64,000 bases of DNA, from the NCBI GenBank assembly GCA_016191345.1, contig JACPOU010000047.1:51791-115790 (forward strand). The letters run 5' to 3'. The translations under genes and the position numbers were made by a program. Under the pieces are notes generated by a model. The model was not told the origin of the DNA and did no database searches. It was given only the letters and a program-made list of their open reading frames with translations. The DNA comes from Chloroflexota bacterium. GTDB taxonomy: Bacteria; Chloroflexota; Limnocylindria; Limnocylindrales; CSP1-4. Of this stretch, positions 16,512 through 26,235 are shown piece after piece. Within the stretch, counting starts at the first letter, position 1. Each line of letters opens with the position of its first letter.

Positions 16512-18092
16512 TCAGTCGACGACCGTGTGGCTCTGCTCCCGCATGAACTGCGCGACGTAGTACATCGAGAGGCCGGCCTTGCCGGTGGAGCCGCTGCCCT
16601 TCCAGCCGCCGAACGCCTGGACGCCCGGCCACGCACCCGTGGTCGCTCCAGCACGCCGGTTCACGTACAGCACACCGGCGTGGATCTCGTCGAGGAACTG
16701 CGCGACCTCGGCCGGGTCCTCGCTGTAGACGCCGGCCGTCAGCCCGTACGTCGAATCGTTCGCGAGCGAGAGCGCCTCGCCCAGCGAATCGACCGCGGCT
16801 ACCGCGGTGAACGGCGCGAACAGCTCATCCTGGAACAGCCGGTGTGACGCGGGCAGGCCCACGACCGTCGGCTCGACGTAGAAGCCGCGGGCGAAGTCCC
16901 CGTCGGAGAGATGCTCGCCGCCCGTGAAGACGGTGCCGTCGCGCCGCGCCTCGGCGACGGCGGCCTGGTGGCGCGCCACGGCCTTGGCGTCGACGACCGG
17001 CCCCAGCCAGTTCTGGCGCGGGATCGGGTTGCCGATCGAGATCTTCTCGGTCTTCTCGACGAGAAGGCGGATCAGCTCGTCGTGGACGGGCTTCTCGACG
17101 TAGACCCGCGAGTTCGCCGAGCACTTCTGGCCGCCGAAGCCGAAGGCCGAGCGCATGATCCCCTCGGCGGCCTCCTCGAGGTCTGCATTGCGCGAGACGA
17201 TCGCCGGATTCTTGCCGCCCATCTCGACGATGCACGGCCGCGGCCACGTCGTCGAGAAGGACTTGAAGAGCCGGAATCCGACCTCGAACGAGCCGGTGAA
17301 GACGATTCCGTCGATGCCGGGGTTGGTCTGGAGTTCCTCGCCAACGGTGTCACCGGGGCCCATGACGAGGTTCACGACGCCCTCCGGCAGGCCGGCATCC
17401 ACGAACGCCTGGATGAGGTTGACGCCGGACAGCGGCGAGGCGGACGCGGGCTTGAAGACCGCGGTGTTGCCGGCCATGAGTGCGGCGGAGATGGGGCCGA
17501 CGGCCAGCGCCATCGGGAAGTTGAAGGGGCTGATCACCGCGAAGACGCCGTGGGGCCGGAGGATCGTCCGGGTGTGGACGGCCATGTCCCCGAGGTTGTC
17601 CATCGGGTGGTCGTAGCCGTTGTTGTCCTCCATCGTCTGGGCGTAGTAGCGGATGAGGTCGGCCGCCTCCTCGACCTCGCCGAGGGCCTCCAGACGGTTC
17701 TTTCCGACCTCGTACGCCATGTCCGCGCCGTACTTCATCTGGCGCTCGCTGATGAGCTCGGCGGCCCGCCGGAGGATCTCGAGGCGCTCGCGCCACGGGG
17801 TCCGGCGCCACCCGGGCTGCGCCTTGCGTGCGGCCGCGATCGCGTCCACCACGTCCCGGCGGTCGCCCTTCGCGAAGGTCCCGAGGAAGATGCTCGAATC
17901 GATCGGCGAGCGGGCCTCGAAGGTTCCCGCCCGGCCCTCGACCCAGCGTCCGCCGACGTAGTTCCGATGGTCCGCCCCGAGGCCGGCTTCGGATGCCTTG
18001 ACCCCCGCCTCGTAGAGCTCGTGGAGCTCCTCGTTGTCGTTGCGGAGCGTGGCGTAGGTGATCTTGATCCGGGGCCGGGACTCGGTGGTCAT
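16512..18092 (-). CDS. L-glutamate gamma-semialdehyde (P5C) dehydrogenase-type ALDH
   Basis: A 526-residue NAD(P)-dependent aldehyde dehydrogenase. The general base E290 (IVEMGGKNPAI) and nucleophile C324 (GGQKCSANSRVY) are in place, as are FAVISPFNFPMALAVGPISA and the C-terminal FGGWKGSGSTGKAG. Length and the N-terminal extension (ITYATLRNDNEELHELYE) fit the RocA/PruA type, oxidising glutamate-5-semialdehyde to glutamate in proline/arginine catabolism; related semialdehydes are possible. GGGAGA lies 8 nt before the ATG at 18092. It precedes the GabT-like transaminase on the same strand, a plausible two-step catabolic pair. Confidence 0.92.
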   Translation of the reverse strand: MTTESRPRIKITYATLRNDNEELHELYEAGVKASEAGLGADHRNYVGGRWVEGRAGTFEARSPIDSSIFLGTFAKGDRRDVVDAIAAARKAQPGWRRTPWRERLEILRRAAELISERQMKYGADMAYEVGKNRLEALGEVEEAADLIRYYAQTMEDNNGYDHPMDNLGDMAVHTRTILRPHGVFAVISPFNFPMALAVGPISAALMAGNTAVFKPASASPLSGVNLIQAFVDAGLPEGVVNLVMGPGDTVGEELQTNPGIDGIVFTGSFEVGFRLFKSFSTTWPRPCIVEMGGKNPAIVSRNADLEEAAEGIMRSAFGFGGQKCSANSRVYVEKPVHDELIRLLVEKTEKISIGNPIPRQNWLGPVVDAKAVARHQAAVAEARRDGTVFTGGEHLSDGDFARGFYVEPTVVGLPASHRLFQDELFAPFTAVAAVDSLGEALSLANDSTYGLTAGVYSEDPAEVAQFLDEIHAGVLYVNRRAGATTGAWPGVQAFGGWKGSGSTGKAGLSMYYVAQFMREQSHTVVD

Positions 18093-18178
18093 CGAAGGTC
18101 TCCCGTGACGGAGGACGAGGGGGCGGCGCCCGGACGCAGCGGTCCGATCGGCGCGGCAATCGGTTCGTTGCGGCCAGT

Positions 18179-19093
18179 CTAGCAAGCCGCGGGTCGCGCC
18201 TCGACGAGGGCGATCACGACGTCGAGGATGCCGTCGGCGACGCCGTCGGGTTGCGCACGCCGACGCCCGCTTCCGGAGGCCCGCTCGAGCCCCGCACGAT
18301 CCGTCTTGCCGCTCAGCACGAGGATGCCGCGCAGCCCCACCCGCTTCGCCCCACCGACATCGGCTGCGAGGTCGTCCCCGACCATGGCGATCTCGGCCAG
18401 CCGGAGCCGCCGCGCACCCGAGGTCGCCACCTCCACCGCGAGCTCGCGGACCGCCTGGCGGAAGACGACCGGCGACGGCTTGCCCGCGACGGTCGCGGTC
18501 CGCCCGAGGGCAAACTCGAGGCCGGCCACGAGCGCACCCGAATCGAGGGTCGGCCCCTTCGGCGTGATCCACCACGGGTTGCGGTGCATCGCCACGAGTT
18601 CCGCCCCGCGTCGGGCGAGGCCGTAGGCGATGTCCAGGTTCCGGTACGACAGCTCGTCGCCGCCGTCGCCGATCACGACGGCCGCGACGGAGGCCTCCGG
18701 GGCTGCCGCGGCCTCGAGGTCCAGGAGCCGCTGGCCGGCCCACTCGCGGCGGGCGTCGTCCGAGGCGAGGACGAACAGCGGCGCCCCGGGATGGCGTGCC
18801 AGCGTGTAGGCGGCGGCGGCCGATGCCGCCGTGATCAGGCGCTCGGGCCGGACCGGGCGACCGAACGTCCGCGAGACGGCGGCCGCAAGCGACGTCCGGT
18901 GGGCGCCCGAGAAGTTGGTGACCACGCGGTACGGGACGCCGGCCGCCTCGAGCCTGTCGAGGGCCTCGACCGCGCCCGGGAGCGCGCTGCCCGCGAGCAG
19001 GAGCACGCCGTCCGCGTCGAGGACCAGCGCCCGGACCCCGCGGAGGGCACTCGCGAGACGATCGCCCTCGCCGGAACGCGTCGTGCCGCTCAT
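18179..19093 (-). CDS. HAD-superfamily phosphatase, NagD-like (class IIA)
   Basis: A 304-residue HAD hydrolase. Motif I is LVLDADGVLLL (nucleophile Asp and acid Asp two residues on), motif II VTNFSGAHRTS, motif III lysine in VAGKPSPVVFRQA, motif IV VGDDLAADVGGAKRVG. The C2a cap insert between motifs II and III fits the NagD/4-nitrophenylphosphatase group, which dephosphorylates small phosphoesters such as UMP or glycerol phosphate. ATG 19093 lies 7 nt downstream of TACCAT (19101-19106): leaderless. It is divergent from fabI, the two promoters overlapping in 46 bp. Substrate not assignable. Confidence 0.9.
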   Translation of the reverse strand: MSGTTRSGEGDRLASALRGVRALVLDADGVLLLAGSALPGAVEALDRLEAAGVPYRVVTNFSGAHRTSLAAAVSRTFGRPVRPERLITAASAAAAYTLARHPGAPLFVLASDDARREWAGQRLLDLEAAAAPEASVAAVVIGDGGDELSYRNLDIAYGLARRGAELVAMHRNPWWITPKGPTLDSGALVAGLEFALGRTATVAGKPSPVVFRQAVRELAVEVATSGARRLRLAEIAMVGDDLAADVGGAKRVGLRGILVLSGKTDRAGLERASGSGRRRAQPDGVADGILDVVIALVEARPAAC

Positions 19094-19139
19094 CGGCCCG
19101 ATGGTAGTCTGCCCCGCGGGACGACGATGGAGGCGAGGC

Positions 19140-19922
19140 ATGGGACTCCTTGACGGAAAGAAGGCGCTGATCTTCGGCGTCGCGAACGACCATTCGATCG
19201 CGTGGGGGATCGCCGAGGCCCTCCACGTGGCGGGGGCGACGGTCGGCTTCTCGTCCGTCGAGAGCCTCATCGAGCGACGCGTCAGGCCGCTCGCGGCGTC
19301 GATCGGCTCGACGTTCGTGGAGCCCTGCGACGTCCAGTCGGACGAGCAGATCCGGGGCGTCATGGCGAAGTGGCAGGCCGCCCACGGCCAGGTCGACATC
19401 CTCGTCCACGCGCTGGCATTCGCCCGCCGCGAGGACCTCGACGGGTCCTTCGTGGACACCTCCCGGGACGGCTTCGCGCTGGCCATGGACGTCTCCGCCT
19501 ATTCCCTCGTCGCGCTCGTCAGAGAGGCCCGCCCGCTCCTCCACCCCGGCTCGGCGGTCCTCACGCTGAGCTACTACGGCGCCGAGAAGGTCGTCGCCCA
19601 CTACAACGTCATGGGCGTCGCGAAGGCCGCCCTCGAGGCGTGCGTGCGCTACCTCGCCGCCGACCTGGGCCCGTCCGGTGTCCGGGTCAACGCGATCAGC
19701 GCCGGCCCCGTCCGGACGCTGGCGGCCGCCGGCATCGCGGGCTTCAAGAAGCTGTACGGCTCCTTCGCCGACGTCGCCCCGCTGCGGGCCAACATCACCC
19801 CCGAGGACGTCGGCCGGACCGCCCTCTGGCTCTGCTCCGACCTCTCCTCGGCGGTCACGGGCGAGGTCGTCTACGTCGACGGCGGCTTCAACGTCATGGG
19901 GGTCCCGCTCGGCGACGCCTGA
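19140..19922 (+). CDS. fabI: Enoyl-[acyl-carrier-protein] reductase (NADH)
   Basis: A 260-residue SDR enzyme of the FabI type, reducing trans-2-enoyl-ACP in fatty-acid elongation. Diagnostic features are FGVANDHSIAWGIAEALH (cofactor loop), the catalytic tyrosine/lysine pair in SYYGAEKVVAHYNVMGVAKA (Y-x6-Y-x-x-M-G-x-x-K), and RVNAISAGPVRTLAA. Length is normal. GGAGGC lies 6 nt before ATG 19140, and TAGTCT (19105-19110) is a probable -10. The usual DHSIAW loop suggests ordinary cofactor binding. It ends 124 bp before a 14-bp-stem hairpin. Confidence 0.95.
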   Translation: MGLLDGKKALIFGVANDHSIAWGIAEALHVAGATVGFSSVESLIERRVRPLAASIGSTFVEPCDVQSDEQIRGVMAKWQAAHGQVDILVHALAFARREDLDGSFVDTSRDGFALAMDVSAYSLVALVREARPLLHPGSAVLTLSYYGAEKVVAHYNVMGVAKAALEACVRYLAADLGPSGVRVNAISAGPVRTLAAAGIAGFKKLYGSFADVAPLRANITPEDVGRTALWLCSDLSSAVTGEVVYVDGGFNVMGVPLGDA

Positions 19923-20046
19923 GGTCACCGGACGGGTCGGTGCCGCGGGGCACCGCGGATGCACGCGCCGGGCGGCCGAGGGTCTGGACATCGTCCGTCG
20001 GGGGGGTACCATGGTCGGGCCGACGTGCTCCGTCGGGGGAATGATC

Positions 20047-20078
20047 CGGCCCGGGACGAGGTATCTCGTTCCGGGCCG
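20047..20078. terminator. Bidirectional hairpin between fabI and the GGDEF gene
   Basis: A 14-bp stem (CGGCCCGGGACGAG / CTCGTTCCGGGCCG) with a GTAT loop and a single G-T pair. It lies 8 bp from the stop of the - strand GGDEF gene and 124 bp after fabI, the right place for a terminator serving both. T-tracts are weak on either side. Confidence 0.65.
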
Positions 20079-20085
20079 CTCTGTG

Positions 20086-22197
20086 TCAGGCGGCCACGAC
20101 CTGGTCCCGGCCGCCCGACTTGGCCATCGCCAGCCCGACGTCGGCCGTCTCGATCATCGAGGCGAGATCGGCGACCGCCGGGTCGAGCGCCGCGCAGCCC
20201 GCGGAGACCGTGGCCCGCACGGCCGTTCCGCCAGGTCCGGCCACCTCCACGGCGCGGAAGGCGAGCCGGACGTCCTCCGCGGCCCGAACGGCGTCGTCGC
20301 GCGAGGCCCCCTCCAGCACCACGAGGAACTCCTCGCCGCCGTAGCGGGCCACGAGGTCGGAGCTGCGGAAGCGCTGGCGCAACACGTCCGAGAACGCCCG
20401 CAGCACGGAATCGCCGACCTGGTGCCCGAACTGCTTGTTGAGCGCCCCGAAGTGGTCGAGGTCGAAGAGGATCGCCGCGACCGGGCGCCGCTGGTCGGGC
20501 TTCTCGCGTCCGCGTCCGGCGCTCGCGCGGGCCACGGTGGCGTCGAGGAATCGCCGGTTGTGCAGTCCCGTGAGCGGGTCGCGGACCGCGGCCTCGGTCG
20601 CCGCCGCGTGGAGCGTCGCGTTCCCGAGTGCCAGCGAGGTGTGGGCGGCCATGAGCTGGCCGATCTCGCGCTCCTGCTCGCTGAACCCGTCGCCCGATCG
20701 CCGCAGCATCGTGATCGCCCCGATGACGATGTCGTCGCGGGCGATCGGCAGGCCCATGACCCGGATTGACAGGTCGGCGAGGACTTCCTGCCCGACCTTC
20801 GGGAACTGGGACCGGTCGAAGTCATCGTCGATGACGACCTTGCCGCTGGCGATCGCCCGGCCCGCGGCGCCTTCGCCGGGGAGGATGGCGCGGCCGACGA
20901 TCGTCTCGGCGAGGCCCTGGACCGCCGCGATCCGGAAGGCGCCGTCGATATCGGACAGGACGAGGATCGCGGCATCGCAGCCGACGACGTACCGGGCGGC
21001 GTCCACGATCCGCGTCGCCACCTCGGCGGTGTCCAGCGAGGCGCTGAGGCGGCCGGCCGACTCGATCAGCCGGTCGAGCAGGTCGGTGCGCTCGGTGAGC
21101 TTCCGGCGCTCGCGACCGAGGGCGATGGCCACGGCGAGCCGGTCGGCGATCGTCCGCATCGAGGCCAGGTCGTCCCGGTCGAGGGGCTGGACGCCGCTGG
21201 ATTCGACGTTCAGGACGCCGAGCAGGTCGCCATCGTGGAGGAGCGGCACGCTGATCTCCGAGACGACGTCCGGGTTCGCCCCCATGTAGTCGGCGTCGCG
21301 GGTGACGTCGGGCACGAACATCGGCTCGCGGGTGCGCGCGACCCGGCCGATGATGCCGGCCCCTGCGTCGAACTCCTCGATCGGATGCGCGTAGCCGCGC
21401 TGCGCGCCGAGCCGCAGGGTCGCGCCCGTCCAGAGGTAGACCGATGGGTAGTGGTAGCCGAAGGTGCCGACCAGGATGTCCATGATCGCCTCGAGGGCCG
21501 CGGGGCTCGGGCCGTCCTGGGCGAGGAGGTAGCCGACCTGCTCGATCGCCTGCATCCGCCGCGCCCGTCGGCGTTCCGCGGCGACCGCGTCCCGGAACCG
21601 CTCGACGGAGCGCTCGAGCGAGGCGACGATGTGGCGCGTCCCGACCGCGATGAACGCCACGACCACGATCGGGACGATGCTCTGCTCGATGGCGGCGCTC
21701 GGGCCGGCCTCGACGGCGATCGCCAGGCGGGCGGTGGCCGCCGCGACGATGGCGACGATGATCCCCGTCCGGGCGCCCATGGCCGCGGCGAGGGTGATCG
21801 TGGGGACGTAGAGGACCGGCAGGGTGGCCTCGGTGCGCGGCTCGACGAGCGTCAGGAGCCCCACGTAGGCGACCGCCAGGATGAGCCGAAGCGCTCGCCG
21901 GACCCCCCGGTCGCGACCGGGGGTGACGAGCCCCAGGACGACCTGCGAGCCCAGGAACCAGGCTGACAGGGCGATCGGGGGCCCCGAGCCGGCAAAAGCA
22001 TGGACCGCCTCGCCGATGAGCACGGGGACGACGAGCGCGATCGCCAGCGCCGCGTGGACGTCGGCCACGACCCAGCGACGCAACCGGGCGGCGAGCGCGG
22101 GTCGGCGAAGGACGCGGGTCGGAGTGGCGGCGACTGCGGAAATGATTGGTGCCTCGAGCGGCCGGACGCGGACGCGGACGGAACCGGCAGCCGACAT
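20086..22197 (-). CDS. Membrane-anchored GAF-GAF-GGDEF diguanylate cyclase
   Basis: A 703-residue signalling protein. The N-terminal ~200 residues carry five or six hydrophobic helices; a short coiled stretch (RFRDAVAAERRRARRMQ) leads to two GAF domains (about 225-365 and 385-535), then a GGDEF domain (about 540-700) with DPLTGLHNRRFLD, FDLDHFGALNKQFGHQVGD and the active-site ARYGGEEFLVV. The catalytic GGEEF is intact, so it should make c-di-GMP from GTP; the substrate loop has NKQFGH where NDxxGH is usual. No EAL domain is present. It stands alone, convergent with fabI. The ligand for the GAFs is unknown. Confidence 0.92.
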   Translation of the reverse strand: MSAAGSVRVRVRPLEAPIISAVAATPTRVLRRPALAARLRRWVVADVHAALAIALVVPVLIGEAVHAFAGSGPPIALSAWFLGSQVVLGLVTPGRDRGVRRALRLILAVAYVGLLTLVEPRTEATLPVLYVPTITLAAAMGARTGIIVAIVAAATARLAIAVEAGPSAAIEQSIVPIVVVAFIAVGTRHIVASLERSVERFRDAVAAERRRARRMQAIEQVGYLLAQDGPSPAALEAIMDILVGTFGYHYPSVYLWTGATLRLGAQRGYAHPIEEFDAGAGIIGRVARTREPMFVPDVTRDADYMGANPDVVSEISVPLLHDGDLLGVLNVESSGVQPLDRDDLASMRTIADRLAVAIALGRERRKLTERTDLLDRLIESAGRLSASLDTAEVATRIVDAARYVVGCDAAILVLSDIDGAFRIAAVQGLAETIVGRAILPGEGAAGRAIASGKVVIDDDFDRSQFPKVGQEVLADLSIRVMGLPIARDDIVIGAITMLRRSGDGFSEQEREIGQLMAAHTSLALGNATLHAAATEAAVRDPLTGLHNRRFLDATVARASAGRGREKPDQRRPVAAILFDLDHFGALNKQFGHQVGDSVLRAFSDVLRQRFRSSDLVARYGGEEFLVVLEGASRDDAVRAAEDVRLAFRAVEVAGPGGTAVRATVSAGCAALDPAVADLASMIETADVGLAMAKSGGRDQVVAA

Positions 22198-22279
22198 CGT
22201 CCGGCCCGGTGTCCTGACGCACCATCACGCATCCGTACCACCCCGGACCGCCATCCGGGGGATCGGCGCCGGAGCGCGG

Positions 22280-23992
22280 TCAGCCGGTCGCGGTTGCCAG
22301 CTCCCGCTCGATCTCCTCGGGCAGCCAGAACCAGCGCAGCGACTCGAAGTCGTCGCCGACCTCGAGGGGCGCCGCCGGCGCAGCCGGCCGGCGACGGGCG
22401 ACGATCTCGCGCGCCGCCGCGAGGTACCCGGCGAGGGCGGAATCCGGGGCCTGGTGGCGGTGGGCCGTGTAGCCCATCGAGCCGCCGGCGTACGAGACGT
22501 CGTGCAGCGACAGCGGTGGCTCCACGACGCCGCCGCGGTGGTGCCAGAGGCCCGTCGCCGGGTCGAACCGGTAGTCGGGCATGAGTCGCCAGCCCTCGCT
22601 CGCGACGAAGTCCACGGCGTCGAGGATGAACGCGAAGACCGCCTCGCTGATGAAGTAGTTGAAGTTCACCCGGACCCAGCCCGGCTTGATCCCCTCGCAG
22701 CCGCGCGAGATCTCGCGCTCGAACTCGTGGGACGTCGCGATGTCGATGCCGAGGAGCCGGTGGCCGTATGGACCCGCGCACGAGCAGCCGCCCCGCGACT
22801 GGATCCCGAAGAGGTCGTTGAGGAGGGCCACGACGAGGTTGTGATGGAGGTAGCGACCCGCGTGGCGAACGACGAACGAGACGATCGAGAGGCGCGGCAG
22901 CGTGTGCGAGCCGAGGACCTGGATCGCGGGGTTCTCCTCCCAGCGGTGCATCGCCCGATGGATGAAGTCGTGCTCACGCTCCCGGATCGCGGCCTCGCCG
23001 ACCGCATCCTTGAGCTGGAAGACGAGCCCGGCCCGGATCGATTCGACGATCGCCGGCGTGCCGCCCTCCTCGCGATGCTCGGGGTCCCGAAGGTAGACGT
23101 GCTCCTCCGGGTTCACGTACGCCACGGTCCCGCCCCCGGGCGACGTGGGGACCCGGTTGCGGAAGAGCTCCCGGCGGGCGGCGAGGACGCCGGGCGTCCC
23201 CGGGCCGCCGATGAACTTGTGGGGGCTGATGAACACGGCGTCGAGGTAGTCGAGGGCCTGATCCGGCCCCTCGCGGTGGGGCGAGAGGTCGATGTCCACG
23301 TAGGGGGCGGCCGCCCCGAAGTCCCAGAAGGACAGCGCGCCGTGGCGGTGGAGGAGGATCGAGATCGCCTGCGTGTCGCTCAGGATGCCGGTGACGTTGG
23401 AGGCGGCCGAGAAGCTGCCAATCTTCAGGCCGCGGTCCCCGTGCGCCACGAGCGCCCGCTCGAGCGCCGCGAGGTCGATCCGGCCGTCAAGGTCCTCCGG
23501 GATCGTCACGAGGTCGGCGATCGATTCGCGCCACGGCAGCTCGTTCGAGTGGTGCTCGTACGGCCCGATGAAGACGACCGGGCGCTCCGCGGCAGGGATC
23601 GAGGCCCGGAACCCGTAGCGATCGTCGAGGTCAGCGGGCAGGCGGAGGTTCAGGACGTCGACGAGCTTGTTGATCGCGGCCGTGGACCCGGAGCCGCAGA
23701 AGATGACGACGTGATCCGCTGGATTGCCGCCGACGGCCGTCCGGATGATCGCCCGGGCATCCTCGCGGAAGCGCGTCGTCTGGAGCCCGGTGCCCGACGA
23801 TTCGGTATGCGTGTTCGCGTAGAGCGGCAGGACTGCCTCGCGGACGTAGTCCTCGATGAACGACAGGGAGCGGCCGGAGGCCGTGTAGTCGGCGTAGGTG
23901 ACGCGGCGGAGCCCGTACGGGCCCATGACCGCCTCGTCGTCCCCGATGACGGCGCCGCGAATCAGCTCGATCAGGGGGTCCGGGCCGTTCAT
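22280..23992 (-). CDS. Class V aminotransferase / cysteine desulfurase-like PLP enzyme
   Basis: A 570-residue fold-type I PLP enzyme. The core resembles SufS/Csd proteins (ANTHTESSGTGLQTTRFRED, FCGSGSTAAINKLVD, WDFGAAAPYVDID), with the Schiff-base lysine K259 in FISPHKFIGGPGTPG. It is ~160 residues longer than SufS, with a C-terminal part (YRFDPATGLWHHRGG) I do not recognise. A cysteine-rich GGCSCAGPYG segment lies near residue 400, where desulfurases carry their active-site cysteine, so persulfide chemistry is possible but unproven. AGGA 8 nt upstream favours ATG 23992 over ATG 24001. It lies 25 bp after the large membrane-protein gene on the same strand and may be co-transcribed. Confidence 0.85.
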   Translation of the reverse strand: MNGPDPLIELIRGAVIGDDEAVMGPYGLRRVTYADYTASGRSLSFIEDYVREAVLPLYANTHTESSGTGLQTTRFREDARAIIRTAVGGNPADHVVIFCGSGSTAAINKLVDVLNLRLPADLDDRYGFRASIPAAERPVVFIGPYEHHSNELPWRESIADLVTIPEDLDGRIDLAALERALVAHGDRGLKIGSFSAASNVTGILSDTQAISILLHRHGALSFWDFGAAAPYVDIDLSPHREGPDQALDYLDAVFISPHKFIGGPGTPGVLAARRELFRNRVPTSPGGGTVAYVNPEEHVYLRDPEHREEGGTPAIVESIRAGLVFQLKDAVGEAAIREREHDFIHRAMHRWEENPAIQVLGSHTLPRLSIVSFVVRHAGRYLHHNLVVALLNDLFGIQSRGGCSCAGPYGHRLLGIDIATSHEFEREISRGCEGIKPGWVRVNFNYFISEAVFAFILDAVDFVASEGWRLMPDYRFDPATGLWHHRGGVVEPPLSLHDVSYAGGSMGYTAHRHQAPDSALAGYLAAAREIVARRRPAAPAAPLEVGDDFESLRWFWLPEEIERELATATG

Positions 23993-24017
23993 GTCGGCCA
24001 TCCTACGCGCCCGGCCG

Positions 24018-26183
24018 TCAGCCGCCGCGCGCGAACAGCTCGCCCTGGCCGTTCGCGAAGATGGGCGTGTAGCCGGCCGCGAGGATGCGGTCGCGCAGGT
24101 CGGGCGGGAGCTCCCCCGGGCTCGGCTCGAGGAGTACGTAGGGGTAGGCGCCACCGGAGAGGAGCGCGCCGAGCTCCGCCATCGGGCGCAGCCGGCCACC
24201 GACGGTGTGGATGCTCACGACGGCGTCGTTCGTGACGTCCGTCTCGGTGACGCCGTCGAAGACGCCGAGCGGCACGGCGCGCCACTGCTGGAAGCTCGCC
24301 GCGACGTGGAGGATCGGCGTGTCGGGCCCGATCCGGCCCGCCTCGATCTCCGCCCGGACGGCATCGAGGATCTCCTGCCGCGGCCCGTCGACCACGTAGC
24401 GGCTGTCTGGAAAGCCCTTCCAGAATCCCGTCTGGACCCAGCGCATGGCGATCGAGAACGTCTCGCTGAGGCGGTGCTCGCCGAGGTAGAAGGCGTCGAT
24501 CGGCGTGGAGCGGAGGGGCAGGGCAGCCGTCCCGACGAACGCGGCGAGCCCCACGCCGCGCACGACGACCGGCAGCCGGTCCGCCCGGAGCAGCGCCTCG
24601 AGCCCGCCCGCGGCCAGCAGGGCCGCGAAGACGGGGACCCAGTAGTGGAGCGTCTTCGGCAGCTCGAAGCGGAGGGCTTCGCCGAGCAGGCCGCTCCCCT
24701 CCTCGGGCACGAGCTGGGTGAGCGCGGCTACGCCGAACCCCGCGCCGAGGGCAGCCCAGAGGACGAGCGAACGCGCCGCGGACGCGCGCAGGACACCGGC
24801 CACGACCGCCGCGACGATCGTCACCTCGATGGTGCCGAGCAGCGGAGCCGCCCCCGCGACCGCGGCGCGGATGATCGGCCCCGCGGCAAGGACGGCCAGC
24901 AGCGCCAGGACCACGGCCGCAGCGCGGCCGGCGAGCACCGCCGTGGCCCGGATCGCGGGGAACGCCTCGACCGCGAGCCCTGCCGCGACCCCGAGGACGA
25001 CGGACACGACGAGCGCCCCGGGCGGCAGCGAAAGCCCGATCATCGTCGCCGCCTGGGGCAGGGCGACCAGCGCGCCGGTCACGAGGCCGGGGACGCCGAT
25101 GTCGCGGGCGCGCGCCGGCACGGCCAGCACGCAGCCCAGGACCGTCAGCGCGGCGAGGAACCCGATGACCGGATGGAGCAGCATCGCGGCGCCGAGTCCG
25201 AGCCCCAGGACCACGCCGTCCGGCAGGAGCTGGCGGCCGGACCGCCGCACGGGCGGCAGCGGTTCCGCGGCCATCCGCTCGGCGAGCACCGCGAGGCTCC
25301 AGGCCACGAGCGGCAGCACCACGACGGTGGCGCGCGCGTCGCCGAGCCGCGCCATCGACGTCGTCATCGCGAACGTCAGCAGGGCCCACGGTGCCATGCC
25401 GCGTCCACCGAGCGCGGTCGCCAGCCGCCAGATCGCGATGGCGGTGAGGAGCGTGGACGGCAGGATGAAGGCGGAGAGCGCCTGGCCCGCCGGCAGTCCG
25501 GCACCGGTCGTGATCGTGCCCAGGAGCGCCGTGTAGCCGAGGAAGATCCGCGACGGGCCGTAGATCGGCGATTGCGTGTCGGTCAGGGAGCCGAGCGAAC
25601 CGAAGGTCCGGAGGTGCTCGGCCGGCGCGACATGGTTCGGGAGGACGTCGAGGAAGGGCACGACCGGTGAGGCGATCATCAGGAGGACCGGCGCCGCCCA
25701 GGCAGCGACGAGCAGGGCCCCGAACGGCGTCCCGGCGTCGATGGCGGGGATCGCCCCGGGTCCCAGGATGGGGCGGAACCCGAAGGCCCCCAGGACGAGG
25801 ATGCCGACGTCGATGCCGATGAGGACCGGCTGGCTGAACTGCCCGAACCCCGCGAGGAGCCCCAGGGCCAGGACGTCCTTGACCACGAGCAGGACGAACC
25901 CGCCGAGGATCGCCTCGTCCAGCCCATCGAAGGGCCGGCCGCGGATCGCCCGGGCCAGGACCACGCCGGCGGCGAGCTCGACCGCGGCCCAGACCAGGAC
26001 GAGGGCGACGCCAGGCAGCGTCACGGGCAGCCACGCGAACAGGGCGGTGATCGCCGCGACCCGGTCGAACCCGAGGTCGCCGGAACCGAGGAGCACCGTT
26101 CCGAGGGCGATGCCGGCAAGGCCGAGGATGCCGACGAGATCGGTCAGGCGCGTCGCCGAGCCGTCGTCGTGCGGTCGTTCCAC
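24018..26183 (-). CDS. Large polytopic membrane protein, glycosyltransferase-C-like
   Basis: A 721-residue protein with roughly 14-16 hydrophobic segments and a C-terminal soluble region of ~190 residues (from about LRSTPIDAFYLGEHRL). The layout, many short helices with an external loop after the first pair and a C-terminal domain, recalls GT-C mannosyl/arabinosyltransferase-type or DUF6541 proteins, but I see no DxD/ExD catalytic loop I would rely on. The GTG start at 26183 is 7 nt after TACCAT (26191-26196): leaderless. The class V PLP gene follows. Function unknown. Confidence 0.75.
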   Translation of the reverse strand: MERPHDDGSATRLTDLVGILGLAGIALGTVLLGSGDLGFDRVAAITALFAWLPVTLPGVALVLVWAAVELAAGVVLARAIRGRPFDGLDEAILGGFVLLVVKDVLALGLLAGFGQFSQPVLIGIDVGILVLGAFGFRPILGPGAIPAIDAGTPFGALLVAAWAAPVLLMIASPVVPFLDVLPNHVAPAEHLRTFGSLGSLTDTQSPIYGPSRIFLGYTALLGTITTGAGLPAGQALSAFILPSTLLTAIAIWRLATALGGRGMAPWALLTFAMTTSMARLGDARATVVVLPLVAWSLAVLAERMAAEPLPPVRRSGRQLLPDGVVLGLGLGAAMLLHPVIGFLAALTVLGCVLAVPARARDIGVPGLVTGALVALPQAATMIGLSLPPGALVVSVVLGVAAGLAVEAFPAIRATAVLAGRAAAVVLALLAVLAAGPIIRAAVAGAAPLLGTIEVTIVAAVVAGVLRASAARSLVLWAALGAGFGVAALTQLVPEEGSGLLGEALRFELPKTLHYWVPVFAALLAAGGLEALLRADRLPVVVRGVGLAAFVGTAALPLRSTPIDAFYLGEHRLSETFSIAMRWVQTGFWKGFPDSRYVVDGPRQEILDAVRAEIEAGRIGPDTPILHVAASFQQWRAVPLGVFDGVTETDVTNDAVVSIHTVGGRLRPMAELGALLSGGAYPYVLLEPSPGELPPDLRDRILAAGYTPIFANGQGELFARGG

Positions 26184-26235
26184 GGTCGGGATGGTACGCG
26201 CCCGTGGCGGGCCGCCGGACGCCCTTCCGTCAGTG

